64,000 nt of DNA from Methylobacteriaceae bacterium (lineage in GTDB: Bacteria; Pseudomonadota; Alphaproteobacteria; Rhizobiales; Beijerinckiaceae): assembly GCA_947444195.1 (NCBI GenBank), contig CANEZL010000014.1, positions 38,458 through 102,457 of the forward strand, read 5' to 3'. Position 1 is the first letter of the stretch, and each line of letters opens with the position of its first letter. The position numbers and the translations under genes are program-made. The notes under the pieces are model-generated. The model was not told the DNA's origin, made no database searches, and saw only the letters and a list, made by a program, of their open reading frames with translations. Below are positions 14,610 through 25,937 of the stretch, piece by piece.

Positions 14610-16943
14610 ATGGCGACCTTCGTCCGCGCTCCCGTCGCGCTCCTGAGCCTCGCGCTTCTCGGCCCGGCCTTCACCGCCGGCACCCCGCTCGCGGCCCCGC
14701 CGGACCTGCGCGCCGATCTGCGCGGGTCCGAGGCGCCGGCCGGCCAGCCGACCCCGCCGGCAAGCGACGCCACGGCCCCCTCCAGCCTCGTGCGGGACGC
14801 CAAGGCCGCCCCCGATCCGGTCGCCGCCGACGCCCTGAAGCTCGACCCCAAGGGGTCCGAGGGCAGCGCGGCGCAGGGGTCCGTCAAGGCCGGCACCAAG
14901 GCGCTGCCGGCGGGCACCGCGGCCTACGCCTCCGCCGATCCCGACGCGCCCATCGCCTTCCCGTTGCCCGATGCCGGCCTCAGCCCCGCGGCGCCCGTGC
15001 CGGAGGTGCCCGACCTCGCCGCCGCCGCCAAGGCGGGCGCCACCGACGTCACCCTGCTGCGCCAGGCGATCGACCTCTACCGCAAGGGCAGGGTCTCCGA
15101 GGGCGACCGCCTGCGCGACGGATTCAGCGACCCGGCGGCCCGCGCCCTCCTCGAGTGGATCGCGATCCGCGCGGGCGCCGGCATCGGCTTCGAGCGCACG
15201 GTGGCCTTCACCCGCGCCAATCCCGACTGGCCGGCGGGGCCGCTCCTGCGCCGCCGGGCGGAGGAGGCGCTGCTCTCCGAGCGCAAGAGCCCGGCCACCG
15301 TGCGCGCCTTCTTCGGCGCGGCCCGGCCGGCCAGCGCGCCCGGCAAGTTCGCCCTGGCCCTCGCCTTCAGGGCGGACGGGCTCGACGGGGACGCCGCCGA
15401 CCTCGTGCGCGACCTCTGGCGGAGCGAGACCTTCGGGCGCAGCCTCGAAGCCCGGGTGCTCGACGCCTTTCCGGGCCTGCTCACCCGCATCGACCACCGC
15501 TACCGGATGGAGCGCGCGCTCCTGAAGGAGGATTGGGAGGCCGCCGGCCGCGCGGCCGGCTATGCCGGCGGCTCCTATGCCAGCCTCGTGCGGGCGCGCC
15601 GCACGGTGGAGGACAAGAGTTCGGGCGCCGCCGCGGCGCTCGCCGCCGTGCCGCCTTCCCTCCGCAGCGACGCCTCCTACCTGTTCTCGCGGGCGCAGTT
15701 CCACCGCCGGGCCGAACGGGCCGCCGAGGCCGCCGCCGTGCTCGCCGAGGCGCCGACGAACCCCGACGTGCTGGTGGACGGCGACGAGTGGTGGGTGGAG
15801 CGCCGCATCGTGGCGCGCAAGCTCCTCGACCTCGGCGACGCCAGGACAGCCTACGCCGTGGCGAGCGGCCACGCCGCCCGGACGCCCGAGAAGCGCATCG
15901 AGGCCGAGTTCCATGCGGGCTGGATCGCCCTGCGCTTCGCCAACGATCCGGCCGCCGCGGCCCAGCATTTCGCGCAGGCCGCCAAGGCCGCCGAGACCCC
16001 GATCTCCATCGCGCGGGCGGCCTACTGGCAGGGCCGGGCCGCCGACGCGCTGGGGCAGGCCGAGGCCGCCCGGGAGCACTACGCCCGGGCCGCCCTCCAG
16101 CCGATCGCCTATTACGGCCAGCTCGCCCGGGCCAAGCTCGGCCAGGCGAGCCTCGTCCTGCGCGCCCCCGCCGACCTCGACCCGGCGGCGCGCGCCGCCT
16201 TCGAGGACCGCCTCTGCATCCGGGCGCTGCGCCTCCTGGCCGCCGCCTCCCTGAAGGAACTGGCGCTGCCCCTCTACATCGACACCGCGCAGCGCCTCGG
16301 CGACCCCGCCGAGATCCAGGCGCTCGGCGACCTCGCGGTGGAGGTGAAGGACCCGCGCGCGCTGGTCGCCATCGGCAAGCTCGCCGTGCAGCGCGGCCTG
16401 CCCCTCGACGCCCACGCCTACCCCACCATCGGCATCCCCACCTACGAGACCTTCACGGCCGTGCCCCAGGTGGAGCGGGCCATGGTCTTCGCCATCGCGC
16501 GGCAGGAGAGCCAGTTCGATCCCCGCGCCCAGTCGGGCGTCGGCGCGCGCGGCCTCATGCAGATGATGCCGGCCACCGCCCAGCGCACCGCCCGGCGCGT
16601 GGCCGCCGCCTACGACCAGGACCGGCTCACCAGCGATCCCACCTACAATGCCCGCCTCGGCCAAGCCCATCTCGGCGAGCTGATGGAGGATTGGCGCGGC
16701 TCCTACGTGCTGGCCTTCGCTGCCTACAACGCGGGGGGCGGCAACGTGAAGAAGTGGATCGACGCCTACGGCGACCCGCGCAAGGGCGAGGTCGACGTGG
16801 TCGACTGGGTCGAGCGCATCCCCTTCACCGAGACGCGCAACTACGTGCAGCGGGTGATGGAGAACCTGCAGGTCTACCGCACCCGCCTCGACGGCAAGAA
16901 CGCGCTCCTCATCGACGGAGACCTGCGCCGCGGCGGGCGCTGA
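14610..16943 (+). CDS. Soluble lytic murein transglycosylase (Slt70-like)
   Basis: 777 residues. Signal peptide 1-28 ([16 protein letters not shown] core), a Pro/Ala-rich linker to ~140, a superhelical alpha-repeat domain (~150-600) and a C-terminal lysozyme-like SLT domain. The catalytic Glu is in ARQESQF (E633), followed by [10 protein letters not shown] and AYNAGGGNV, all standard. It cleaves peptidoglycan glycan strands to 1,6-anhydro ends in the periplasm. ATG 14610 was chosen over GTG 14598 because the purine-rich GAGGGGA is better spaced for it and the signal peptide starts here. A CtrA box lies upstream, suggesting cell-cycle timing. Confidence 0.93.
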   Translation: MATFVRAPVALLSLALLGPAFTAGTPLAAPPDLRADLRGSEAPAGQPTPPASDATAPSSLVRDAKAAPDPVAADALKLDPKGSEGSAAQGSVKAGTKALPAGTAAYASADPDAPIAFPLPDAGLSPAAPVPEVPDLAAAAKAGATDVTLLRQAIDLYRKGRVSEGDRLRDGFSDPAARALLEWIAIRAGAGIGFERTVAFTRANPDWPAGPLLRRRAEEALLSERKSPATVRAFFGAARPASAPGKFALALAFRADGLDGDAADLVRDLWRSETFGRSLEARVLDAFPGLLTRIDHRYRMERALLKEDWEAAGRAAGYAGGSYASLVRARRTVEDKSSGAAAALAAVPPSLRSDASYLFSRAQFHRRAERAAEAAAVLAEAPTNPDVLVDGDEWWVERRIVARKLLDLGDARTAYAVASGHAARTPEKRIEAEFHAGWIALRFANDPAAAAQHFAQAAKAAETPISIARAAYWQGRAADALGQAEAAREHYARAALQPIAYYGQLARAKLGQASLVLRAPADLDPAARAAFEDRLCIRALRLLAAASLKELALPLYIDTAQRLGDPAEIQALGDLAVEVKDPRALVAIGKLAVQRGLPLDAHAYPTIGIPTYETFTAVPQVERAMVFAIARQESQFDPRAQSGVGARGLMQMMPATAQRTARRVAAAYDQDRLTSDPTYNARLGQAHLGELMEDWRGSYVLAFAAYNAGGGNVKKWIDAYGDPRKGEVDVVDWVERIPFTETRNYVQRVMENLQVYRTRLDGKNALLIDGDLRRGGR

Positions 16944-17019
16944 GGCGGTATGGACGGTTGACCTGCCGGCCTCTCCCGGCGCACGGCAGGCCCCTTCTCG
17001 CACCGGACCCGCAGGACCC

Positions 17020-18885
17020 ATGCCCACCCGCCTCGACGAGGCGCGCGCCGCGCTCCAGAAGACTTTCGGCTACGACGATTTCCGCCCCGGCCAGGCCGAG
17101 GTGATCGGCGCGGTCCTCGACGGCACCGACGTGTTCGCGGTGATGCCGACGGGCTCGGGCAAGTCGATGACCTACCAGCTGCCCGCCCTCGTCGAGGACG
17201 GGCTCACCGTGGTGGTCTCGCCGCTCATCGCCCTGATGCACGATCAGGTGCAGCAGATGCGCGCCTTCGGCATCGCCGCGGCCACCCTGAACTCCTCTGT
17301 GCCGGAGAGCGAGGCGCGCGAGACCTGGCGCCGGATCCGCTCGGGCGACCTGCGCCTGCTCTTCGTCTCCCCCGAGCGCCTGCTCATGGACGGCTGCATG
17401 GAGGCGCTCAACGGGGCGGGCGTCCGCCGGCTCGCCGTGGACGAGGCCCACTGCGTCTCGCAATGGGGGCACGATTTCCGGCCCGAGTACCGCGAGATCG
17501 CCCGCGCCCGCGAGGCTCTGGGCAACGTGCAGGTGCTGGCGCTCACCGCCACGGCGGATGCCGCGACGCGGGCCGAGATCGCCGAGCGGCTGTTCCCGGC
17601 GGGCCGCGCCCCGAAGGTCTTCGTCCACTCCTTCGACCGGCCGAACATCCGCCTGACCTTCGTGCCGAAGGACAACCCCACCCGGCAGATCGAGCGCTTC
17701 CTGAAGCACCGCCGGGCCGAGAGCGGCATCATCTACTGCTCGTCGCGCAAGCGCACGGAGCAGCTCGCCGAGAGCTTGCGGAACGACGGCTTCAACGCCC
17801 TGCCCTACCATGCCGGCCTCGACCAGGGCACGCGCATGCGCAACCAGGACACCTTCCTGCAGGAGGACGGGGTGGTGATGGCCGCCACCATCGCCTTCGG
17901 CATGGGCATCAACAAGCCGGACGTGCGCTTCGTCTGCCACGCCGACATGCCCAACAACATCGAGGGCTATTACCAGGAGATCGGCCGCGCCGGCCGCGAC
18001 GGCCTGCCCGCCGACACGCTCACCCTCTACGGCCTCGACGACATGGCGCTGCGCCGCCGCCAGATCGACGAGAAGGAGATCGGCGACGAGCGCCGCCGGG
18101 TGGAGCGGCGCAAGCTCGAGGCGATGATCGCGCTGTGCGAGGGGGCCGCCTGCCGCCGCCAGTCGCTGCTCGCCTATTTCGGCGAGGCGAGCGGGGCTTG
18201 CGGGCGCTGCGATCTCTGCCGCGGCGGCGTCCAACTCATCGACGGCACCGTCTCCGCGCAGAAGCTGCTCTCGGCGATCGTGCGCACCGGCCAGCGCTTC
18301 GGCGCGGCCTATGTCTGCGACGTGGTGCACGGGAAGGAGAGCGAGCAGATCCGCCGCAACGGCCACGGCCAGCTCAAGACCTTCGGGGTTGGATCAGACA
18401 AGCCGGTCGCCGCCTGGCGGGCGATCCTGCGCCAGCTCTTCGCCGCCGGCGCGGTCGCCGAGAACACGGACGGCTACGGTGGCCTCTCGATGACCGAGAA
18501 GGGCGAGGCCATCCTGTTCGGGCGGGAAACCGTCCAGCTCCGGCCCGATCCCGAGCCCCGCGCCGAGCCGCGCGAGCGCCGCCGCGCCTCGGCCGCCCGC
18601 GACGACGAGGCGCTGGCGCTCTCGGAGGCCGACGAGGCCCTGTTCCAGCACCTGCGCGGCCTGCGCGCCACCATCGCCCGCGGCGAGGGCATCGCCGCCT
18701 TCATGGTCTTCCCCGACCGGACCCTGGTGGAGATGGCGCGCCAGAAGCCCGTCGACCTCTGGGCGCTGCGGGCCGTCCACGGGGTCGGCGAGCGCAAGCG
18801 CGAGGCCTACGGCGAGCGTTTCGTGGACGCGATCCGCGAGTTCCTGGGCGATGCCGATGGCGGGGGGCGGCGCGCGCCCGGCTGA
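17020..18885 (+). CDS. recQ: ATP-dependent DNA helicase RecQ
   Basis: 621 residues. Motif [10 protein letters not shown] (42-50), DEAH box (141-144) and motif [12 protein letters not shown] are intact. A zinc-binding Cys cluster (C...CGRCDLC, about 370-400), an RQC winged helix and a C-terminal HRDC domain (~530-605) complete the standard bacterial architecture. It unwinds DNA 3'-5' and acts with RecJ and RecF-pathway proteins; recF lies 6 kb away on the other strand. It starts 76 bp after the slt stop. Confidence 0.96.
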   Translation: MPTRLDEARAALQKTFGYDDFRPGQAEVIGAVLDGTDVFAVMPTGSGKSMTYQLPALVEDGLTVVVSPLIALMHDQVQQMRAFGIAAATLNSSVPESEARETWRRIRSGDLRLLFVSPERLLMDGCMEALNGAGVRRLAVDEAHCVSQWGHDFRPEYREIARAREALGNVQVLALTATADAATRAEIAERLFPAGRAPKVFVHSFDRPNIRLTFVPKDNPTRQIERFLKHRRAESGIIYCSSRKRTEQLAESLRNDGFNALPYHAGLDQGTRMRNQDTFLQEDGVVMAATIAFGMGINKPDVRFVCHADMPNNIEGYYQEIGRAGRDGLPADTLTLYGLDDMALRRRQIDEKEIGDERRRVERRKLEAMIALCEGAACRRQSLLAYFGEASGACGRCDLCRGGVQLIDGTVSAQKLLSAIVRTGQRFGAAYVCDVVHGKESEQIRRNGHGQLKTFGVGSDKPVAAWRAILRQLFAAGAVAENTDGYGGLSMTEKGEAILFGRETVQLRPDPEPRAEPRERRRASAARDDEALALSEADEALFQHLRGLRATIARGEGIAAFMVFPDRTLVEMARQKPVDLWALRAVHGVGERKREAYGERFVDAIREFLGDADGGGRRAPG

Positions 18886-18920
18886 GCGCTGCGCGAGACC
18901 GAGGTGCGATCCCCTGAAGC

Positions 18921-19017
18921 GCGATGCGAGCGAGTGGGAACCGGTTTTTCGGGATCGTCGTGCGACCACAAGAGGATAGAGCGTGCTGCCGTTCTCGTGA
19001 GAAAGCAGCACGCTCCA
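18921..19017. repeat. Composite intergenic repeat, copy 1 (GTGCGACCAC core plus hairpin)
   Basis: A stretch (GTGGGAACCGGTTTTTCGGG, then GTGCGACCAC and AGAGGATAGAGC) ends in a hairpin with 11-bp arms GAGCGTGCTGC / GCAGCACGCTC (18979-18989, 19005-19015). The same order of blocks recurs at 61099-61190 with about 80% identity by eye outside the hairpin, whose arms differ. It fills most of the 223-bp gap after recQ. I see no coding sequence in it. Confidence 0.75.
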
Positions 19018-19108
19018 ACGCCGCGTCTCAATTTTGCACTCGCGCCCGGCGCGCCGCCTCGTGTAGGCAGCGGCTACCGAGGGGGCGGCACGCCCCTGGC
19101 CTGTGCGC

Positions 19109-20344
19109 ATGGCGGCCCTCATTACCCGTTCCGACGCTCGTTCCGACGAATCCCGGGCGCTGCGGCAGGTCTTCTACCTGCCGGGCTTCGATCCGCGCGA
19201 GCCCGAGACCTACTGGGGCCTGTTCCGGCGCGAGAGCCGGCTCACGGCGTCGCGGCGCGGGATGGCGATCGCGGTCGGCGATCCGGTCCGCTCGGGGGAC
19301 GGGATCAGCCTCGACTGGGACGTGCGGGGCGATGCCGGCCGGGTCCGCTACAGCCTGCTGCGCTGGGACGACATCGTCCGCGCCCGCTTTCCCCGTCCGG
19401 AATGGCAGCGCCTGCGCGCGGTGCCCGCGCTGCTCGCCCGCCTCTACCGGGCCGGCTATCCGCGCCGCCTGCGCAAGGAGGCCCGGCGCTTCTCCACCGT
19501 GATCCTCGGCGTGCACCGGATCTATCTGGCCTTCGTCGCCCTCAGCCTGATCCTGGCCTGCGCCGGATTGCTCCTGCTGCCCGCGCATCTGCGGCTCTGG
19601 GCGCTGCCCGCCGTGCCGCTCGCGGCCTACGGCGTGCTGGCGCTGCTGACGCGGGTGAGCCGGGGCAAGCCCCTCTACGTCGCCCATCTCGTGGACGACA
19701 CCGCCTTCACCCACGACCACGCGGCCGGCCGCACCGCCGGCATGCCCGCCCGCCTCGACGCCTTCGCCGCGCGGATCGCCGCCGCCGAGGCCGCGGGCGC
19801 GGCGGAGGAGATCGTGGTGATCGGCCATTCCTCGTCGAGCTTCCTCGGGGTCGAGGTGCTCGACCGGATCCTCGCGCGCGATCCGGATTTCGGCCGCCGC
19901 GGCACCCCGGTCTCCTTCGTGACGCTGGGGAGCGTGATCCCCTGGATCGCCCTCGATCCGGCGGCGCACGGGATCCGGGCGGCGCTGGCCCGGGTCGCCG
20001 CCGCCGAGGCGATCGCCTGGCTCGACATCCGCGCGCCCTGGGATTGGCTCTCGATCCACCTGCGCGATCCCCTGACCGCCTCCGGCGTGCCCTCGCCCGG
20101 CCCCGGCCGCCCGGCGGTGCTGCGGGTCCAGATCGAGGATCTGATCGAGCCGAGGATCGTGGCGCGCCGGCGCTGGAACCTGTTCCGGATGCATTTCCAG
20201 CTGCTGATGGCGAGTCGCCGGACGGAGGGCTTCGACTACGTCGCCTTCGTGGCCGGCCCGGAACCGGTGCATGCCGCCATCGCCCGCTGCCGCCGCGGCG
20301 CCGCCCGGTCCGGCACGGCGGCGGACGAGCCCGAAGTCGCCTGA
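19109..20344 (+). CDS. Membrane-anchored protein with a lipase-like GHSSS motif, function unknown
   Basis: 411 residues. Two hydrophobic helices at about 130-165 (FVALSLILACAGLLLLP, LPAVPLAAYGVLALL) split the protein into a 125-residue N-terminal part (starting FYLPGFDPREPETYWGLFRRE) and a C-terminal alpha/beta-hydrolase-like part. The latter has IVVIGHSSSS (GHSSS 239-243, candidate nucleophile Ser241) and TLGSVIPW, the strand expected after a nucleophile elbow. FYLPGFDP at the start resembles the opening strand and oxyanion loop of a hydrolase, so the membrane helices may be an insertion in one domain. No catalytic acid or His can be assigned with certainty. GTG 19103 is an alternative start. 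Confidence 0.75.
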   Translation: MAALITRSDARSDESRALRQVFYLPGFDPREPETYWGLFRRESRLTASRRGMAIAVGDPVRSGDGISLDWDVRGDAGRVRYSLLRWDDIVRARFPRPEWQRLRAVPALLARLYRAGYPRRLRKEARRFSTVILGVHRIYLAFVALSLILACAGLLLLPAHLRLWALPAVPLAAYGVLALLTRVSRGKPLYVAHLVDDTAFTHDHAAGRTAGMPARLDAFAARIAAAEAAGAAEEIVVIGHSSSSFLGVEVLDRILARDPDFGRRGTPVSFVTLGSVIPWIALDPAAHGIRAALARVAAAEAIAWLDIRAPWDWLSIHLRDPLTASGVPSPGPGRPAVLRVQIEDLIEPRIVARRRWNLFRMHFQLLMASRRTEGFDYVAFVAGPEPVHAAIARCRRGAARSGTAADEPEVA

Positions 20345-20384
20345 ACCGCACGGTTCGTTGCCGACGCCGCATGCACGGCTGATA

Positions 20385-20584
20385 CCAAATCCGGTTGATC
20401 CCTTCGGGATGGCGGATTTGGGCTCCGCTCAGGCGCCGCGCGGGCTTGGCCGATACGCTCCCCGCTTCGATCAAGCGGAGATCGTATCAGAGCATCGTTC
20501 CGAAAGGTGGTGGCCAGCTTTCGGAAAAGGCGATGCGGGATCAAGGACCTGGCCATCGTCCCGGATCTGATTCCAGGACGATGG
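20385..20584. repeat. Cluster of three intergenic hairpin repeats upstream of purL
   Basis: Three elements in a row: (1) CCAAATCC / GGATTTGG arms at 20385-20421 around a second nested hairpin; (2) 20492-20536, GCATCGTTCCGAAAG ... CTTTCGGA ... CGATGC, the same family as 43236-43271 and 55531-55571; (3) CATCGTCC / GGACGATG arms at 20554-20583, whose sequence ATCGTCCCGGATCTGATT also occurs in the repeat at 61160. These occupy most of the first half of the 488-bp gap between the GHSSS gene and purL. Confidence 0.75.
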
Positions 20585-20648
20585 GCCGGAGCGCTCTCCG
20601 ACGAAGGGGACGCCGTTTCGTCGCGAGGGGGCGCGGCGAAACAGGCGG

Positions 20649-20801
20649 CTGGAGCCGTGCCCTACCCAACGTGGTCGGTGACGGCTCCAGCTGCGGATCG
20701 TCGCCGAGTGTTGCCAGTGCGGGCTCATCCGCTTTAGAGCCGTTGCCGGCTTGAGCGCGCCGCCCGGTTCGGGCTCGTATCCACGGGGTCGCCGCCCCGT
20801 G
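20649..20801 (+). other. Structured region upstream of purL (possible leader)
   Basis: Two perfect hairpins: CTGGAGCCGT / ACGGCTCCAG (20649-20658 and 20681-20690, 22-nt loop) and CACGGGG / CCCCGTG (20782-20788 and 20795-20801). The second ends 31 bases before the purL start. I recognise no known riboswitch class. It may be a leader, a small RNA or more repeat sequence. Confidence 0.35.
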
Positions 20802-20832
20802 TCCGAGACCACTGCCTTTCGAGACCCGCCGC

Positions 20833-23058
<2,226 letters not shown>

Positions 23059-23073
23059 GAAGGAGTTCACACC

Positions 23074-23310
23074 ATGCCGATGGATGCAGGCGAGATCGAG
23101 CGGATGATCCGCGAGGCGCTGCCCGATGCCCAGATCGAGATCCGGGATCTCGCCGGGGACGGCGACCACTACGCCGCCACCGTCCTGTCCTCGGCCTTCA
23201 AGGGCAAGACGCGCGTGGCCCAGCACCAGATGGTCTACGGCGCGCTCCAGGGGCGGATGGGGGGCGTGCTCCACGCCCTTGCGCTGACCACGGGCGTACC
23301 GCAGGATTGA
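23074..23310 (+). CDS. BolA-family protein (IbaG type)
   Basis: 78 residues of the BolA fold. The helix-turn region RVAQHQMVYGAL and the conserved C-terminal His (LHALALTTGV) are present. BolA proteins bind monothiol glutaredoxins through a shared [2Fe-2S] cluster, linking iron sensing to iron-sulfur assembly; the partner grxD lies 560 bp downstream. It starts 15 bp after purL behind a good AGAAGGAG site, so it is likely co-transcribed with purL. Confidence 0.92.
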   Translation: MPMDAGEIERMIREALPDAQIEIRDLAGDGDHYAATVLSSAFKGKTRVAQHQMVYGALQGRMGGVLHALALTTGVPQD

Positions 23311-23332
23311 CGCCCACGCGAGGCGTTCTCCC

Positions 23333-23839
23333 ATGGACCGACCGAGCCTCTACGACGACGACATCGTGACCTGGGCCGAGGAGCAGGCGGCTGCCCTGCG
23401 TGAGCTCGGGGCGCGAGGCGAGTTGTCGAACGCGGTTGATTGGGAACTCGTCGCCGAGGAGATCGAGGGCGTGGGGCGGGCTCAGATCGACGCTGTCGAC
23501 AGCGCTCTGCGCCTGGTCCTGATCCACGTGCTGAAATATCTCTCGGCCCCGAACGCGCAGTCGACCGCGTCCTGGCGCTCGGAGGTTCTCACCTTCGGAC
23601 GGGCGGCTCGGAAACGGTACAGGCCGTCCATGCGCCAGCGGATCGACTGGGAGGATCTCTGGATCGCCGCGGTCGGCGAGGCCGCGTCCCAGTTGCAGAT
23701 CTTCGGGGATCACATCGTCGCCGGGCTGCCGCGGGAGATGCCCTTCACACCCGAGGAGTTGGTGTCGCCCGACTTCACGATGGATTGGGCCCTCGAGCGC
23801 CTCGCCGCGCTATTGGACACCGGAACCGGGCATCACTAA
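23333..23839 (+). CDS. DUF29-family protein
   Basis: 168 residues. The pattern [45 protein letters not shown] and SWRSEV follows the DUF29 family, small alpha-helical proteins abundant in cyanobacteria and some alphaproteobacteria, with no known function. It sits between bolA (22 bp upstream) and grxD (32 bp downstream), genes that are usually neighbours and whose products form a complex. Its codon use looks less GC-biased than that of its neighbours (for example GTTGATTGGGAACTC), which hints at later acquisition. Confidence 0.85.
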   Translation: MDRPSLYDDDIVTWAEEQAAALRELGARGELSNAVDWELVAEEIEGVGRAQIDAVDSALRLVLIHVLKYLSAPNAQSTASWRSEVLTFGRAARKRYRPSMRQRIDWEDLWIAAVGEAASQLQIFGDHIVAGLPREMPFTPEELVSPDFTMDWALERLAALLDTGTGHH

Positions 23840-23871
23840 GTCAGCACTTCAGACAACGAGGGTTTTTTCGC

Positions 23872-24207
23872 ATGTCCGACGTCAACACCGCGATCGAGAA
23901 CGAGATCAAGTCCCAGGACGTGGTCGTGTTCATGAAGGGCACGCCGCAGATGCCGCAATGCGGCTTCTCGGGCCAGGTCGTGCAGATCCTCAACTACCTC
24001 GGCGTGCCCTTCAAGGGCGTCAACGTGCTCGCCGACCAGAACATCCGCGAGGGCATCAAGGCCTATTCCAACTGGCCGACCATCCCGCAGATCTACGTGA
24101 AGGGCGAGTTCGTCGGCGGCTGCGACATCACCCGGGAGATGTTCCAGTCGGGCGAGTTGCAGACCTTCCTCGCCGAGAAGGGCGTTCCGGTGAAGAGCGC
24201 CGCCTGA
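23872..24207 (+). CDS. grxD: Monothiol glutaredoxin Grx4/GrxD
   Basis: 111 residues. The active-site motif is CGFS (30-33), with the glutathione-binding K22 in [13 protein letters not shown] (68-75) and GGCDI (82-86). The family holds a [2Fe-2S] cluster with glutathione and exchanges it with BolA. A run of six T lies just before the ATG (GAGGGTTTTTTCGC), with the GAGGG serving as ribosome-binding site. It is probably transcribed with purL-bolA-DUF29. Confidence 0.96.
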   Translation: MSDVNTAIENEIKSQDVVVFMKGTPQMPQCGFSGQVVQILNYLGVPFKGVNVLADQNIREGIKAYSNWPTIPQIYVKGEFVGGCDITREMFQSGELQTFLAEKGVPVKSAA

Positions 24208-24664
24208 CGGCACGCGCCGACGCGGAAGACGGATCAGGGCGCGCTGCGAGAACATCCCCATCGCGACGGGTGCGCGCACGCCCACGAGCCTCCGCTACCC
24301 GACGCACGCACCCGGCGTCAGGGGCCGTGCCCGGAACCGACTCGGTCGAGCCGGACGGCCCGTCCGCGGCGCCGCGCGCCGGCTCCCGTTCCCAATCCCA
24401 GCGGCGGAGGGTGCGATGGCGGCGCTCTCCATCGAGGGCGCCCCCCTCGGGAGGACGCGCGCGGCGCGGCCCGAGGGCGGCCGACGCCCGCCGGACCTCG
24501 AGATGCGACCCGTCATCGATCCGGATCTTAACCTTCGCGAGGACTTCGGCGGCCTTGCGTAGTCTGAAGATTTGCCTGGAGCGGCGGCTCGTGTGCGAAT
24601 GCGCACCGCGGCATCGATGCCGCAGTACAATTATTAAAGAATCGTCACCGTCCGAAATCTTTTC
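24208..24664. other. Non-coding stretch after grxD
   Basis: 457 bp without a convincing gene. Short frames exist on both strands but show no family resemblance, no start signal and no biased composition. An 8-bp complementary pair (CGGGTGCG near 24268 and CGCACCCG near 24305) could form a weak hairpin after grxD, with no T-tract. The segment 24600-24660 is distinctly AT-rich and leads into the promoter that follows. Confidence 0.5.
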
Positions 24665-24689
24665 GGAACCCGTTCAGGTTACGCCCGTT
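24665..24689 (+). promoter_or_regulatory. EcfG-type general-stress promoter (GGAAC-N16-CGTT)
   Basis: GGAAC at 24665-24669 and CGTT at 24686-24689 with exactly 16 bp between match the consensus recognised by sigma EcfG in Methylobacterium and relatives. Transcription would start near 24697 and give a leader of about 60 nt to the 73-residue gene at 24756. An AT-rich tract lies just upstream. Confidence 0.65.
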
Positions 24690-24755
24690 ACGCACATACA
24701 GCCCAGTTGTTCGGGTGCGTGACGATCGTTCACTGCTGCTGCAGCAAGGCCGGCC

Positions 24756-24977
24756 ATGCCCGTCTTCGAATCCAAGAACCTCGATAGCGAATTCGAAGGT
24801 CAGTCGCTCCTCGCAGCGATTCTCCAGCCGACGCGGGGAGCGCGCGTGCGCGCCCTCACGCACGGACGCCGCCGGGCCAAGCGCGCCGCGCTGCTCGCCG
24901 ACCCGATGACGATGGAAGTGCGCTACCCCGTCAACGCCGCGGACGAGCTGACGCCGGCCGTGGTGGCCACGACCTGA
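24756..24977 (+). CDS. Small hypothetical protein behind a stress promoter
   Basis: 73 residues, with no family I recognise. It has no signal peptide or membrane segment. The middle is very basic (RGARVRALTHGRRRAKRAALL), the ends acidic to neutral (SKNLDSEFEG; NAADELTPA). A ribosome-binding site (CAAGG) lies 6-7 bases upstream of ATG 24756. The EcfG-type promoter 67 bp upstream argues that it is a real gene made in the general stress response. A small nucleic-acid-binding role is possible from the charge alone. Confidence 0.6.
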   Translation: MPVFESKNLDSEFEGQSLLAAILQPTRGARVRALTHGRRRAKRAALLADPMTMEVRYPVNAADELTPAVVATT

Positions 24978-25026
24978 CGCGCCACGCCTTCGCCGAACCC
25001 GGGCACCGCCGCTCACAGGGCGCGGA

Positions 25027-25827
25027 TCACCACGATTGCGGGGTGATGAGGCCCTGGCGGGTGACGACGACCCACTCGCGCCCGCGCCGCTCGACCGCTT
25101 CCACGCGCCCGACGCCCGGGACGACGCCGCCGGGCCCGACCTCCACGAGCCGGCGCCGCCGGTCCTCGAGAATCGCCATCCCCTCGTAAACGTCGCGCAC
25201 GGCCCAGCCGTCGACGACAGCGGGCTTCTCCGGCGCCTTCTTCGCCTCGATGGCGCCCGTCGTCACGGGCTCCACCCGCGCGGGCTCCGCCTTGATCGCC
25301 ACAGGCGCGATGCTCGCCGCGGCGGCGCGCTGCTTCTCCACCTGACCGGCGAGCGCTGCCAGGCCCTTGGCGGTCTCGCGCTCGGCCTGCTCCATGCGAT
25401 CGCCGAGCGCGGCGAGCTTGCCGGTGAGCGCCTGTTCCGCCTTGGCCACCCGCTCCGTGAGCACCGCGCCGCGGCTCGCGCCGTCGCGCCGCGCCGCTTC
25501 CGCGGCGTCCTGCACGGTAGCCAGCAGCCGGCCGAGCCGCTCGACCTCCGCGCCGACCCGCGCCGTCTCGCCGCGGGCCGCTTCCAGGCCTGTGCGAAGC
25601 TCGGAGGCACCGCCATCCACGCGCGGCAGGGACGCCGCCGTGAGGCCGGCGCCGCCGATGAGGCCGAGGGCGAGCGCCCCGCCCCCCACGGCCAGGAGCA
25701 GCGGGTCGAGGCGGCGGCGTGCGGGGGCCGGCGGGCGGCCGCCCGTGACCACGGCCTTGAGGAGCGCCTCCGGCGAGGCGTCCGGCTTCGACTCGGCCTT
25801 CACGGCCGGATCCGTGGCTTTGGTCAT
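25027..25827 (-). CDS. Membrane-anchored coiled-coil protein, function unknown
   Basis: 266 residues. A short cytoplasmic N-terminus (~40 residues, with PPAPARRR) leads to one transmembrane helix (~43-65, PLLLAVGGGALALGLIGGAGL), then a long Ala/Glu/Arg-rich coiled coil (~72-170), a Pro/Lys linker and a conserved-looking C-terminal module (~210-266, GWAVRDVYEGMAILEDRRRRLVEVGPG...). That module, ending RQGLITPQSW, resembles the small domain seen after coiled coils in other Rhizobiales inner-membrane proteins. ATG 25827 has GGACGAG 6 bases upstream; the in-frame ATG at 25866 is less likely. Confidence 0.75.
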   Translation of the reverse strand: MTKATDPAVKAESKPDASPEALLKAVVTGGRPPAPARRRLDPLLLAVGGGALALGLIGGAGLTAASLPRVDGGASELRTGLEAARGETARVGAEVERLGRLLATVQDAAEAARRDGASRGAVLTERVAKAEQALTGKLAALGDRMEQAERETAKGLAALAGQVEKQRAAAASIAPVAIKAEPARVEPVTTGAIEAKKAPEKPAVVDGWAVRDVYEGMAILEDRRRRLVEVGPGGVVPGVGRVEAVERRGREWVVVTRQGLITPQSW

Positions 25828-25937
25828 GTTCTCGTCCCCGCAACCCTGCTCCGGGAAATTCCACAAGCATTGGTTAAGGACGTTTGTTTACCGAACTCTT
25901 ACCAGGGGCCGGACCGAGCGGCCCGGCCCGATACCGC

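Noticed and set aside
14415..17027. An 870-residue open frame opposite slt
   Set aside because: Same reasoning: slt is a clear family member on the other strand and the antisense protein has no recognisable domain.
23855..23871. The T6 run before grxD as an intrinsic terminator
   Set aside because: There is no stable hairpin directly upstream; the GAGGG and T-run are best read as the leader of grxD.
24295..24630. A 111-residue frame on the minus strand after grxD
   Set aside because: No family, no ribosome-binding site, and it has Arg/Ser/Pro-rich composition typical of a non-coding frame.
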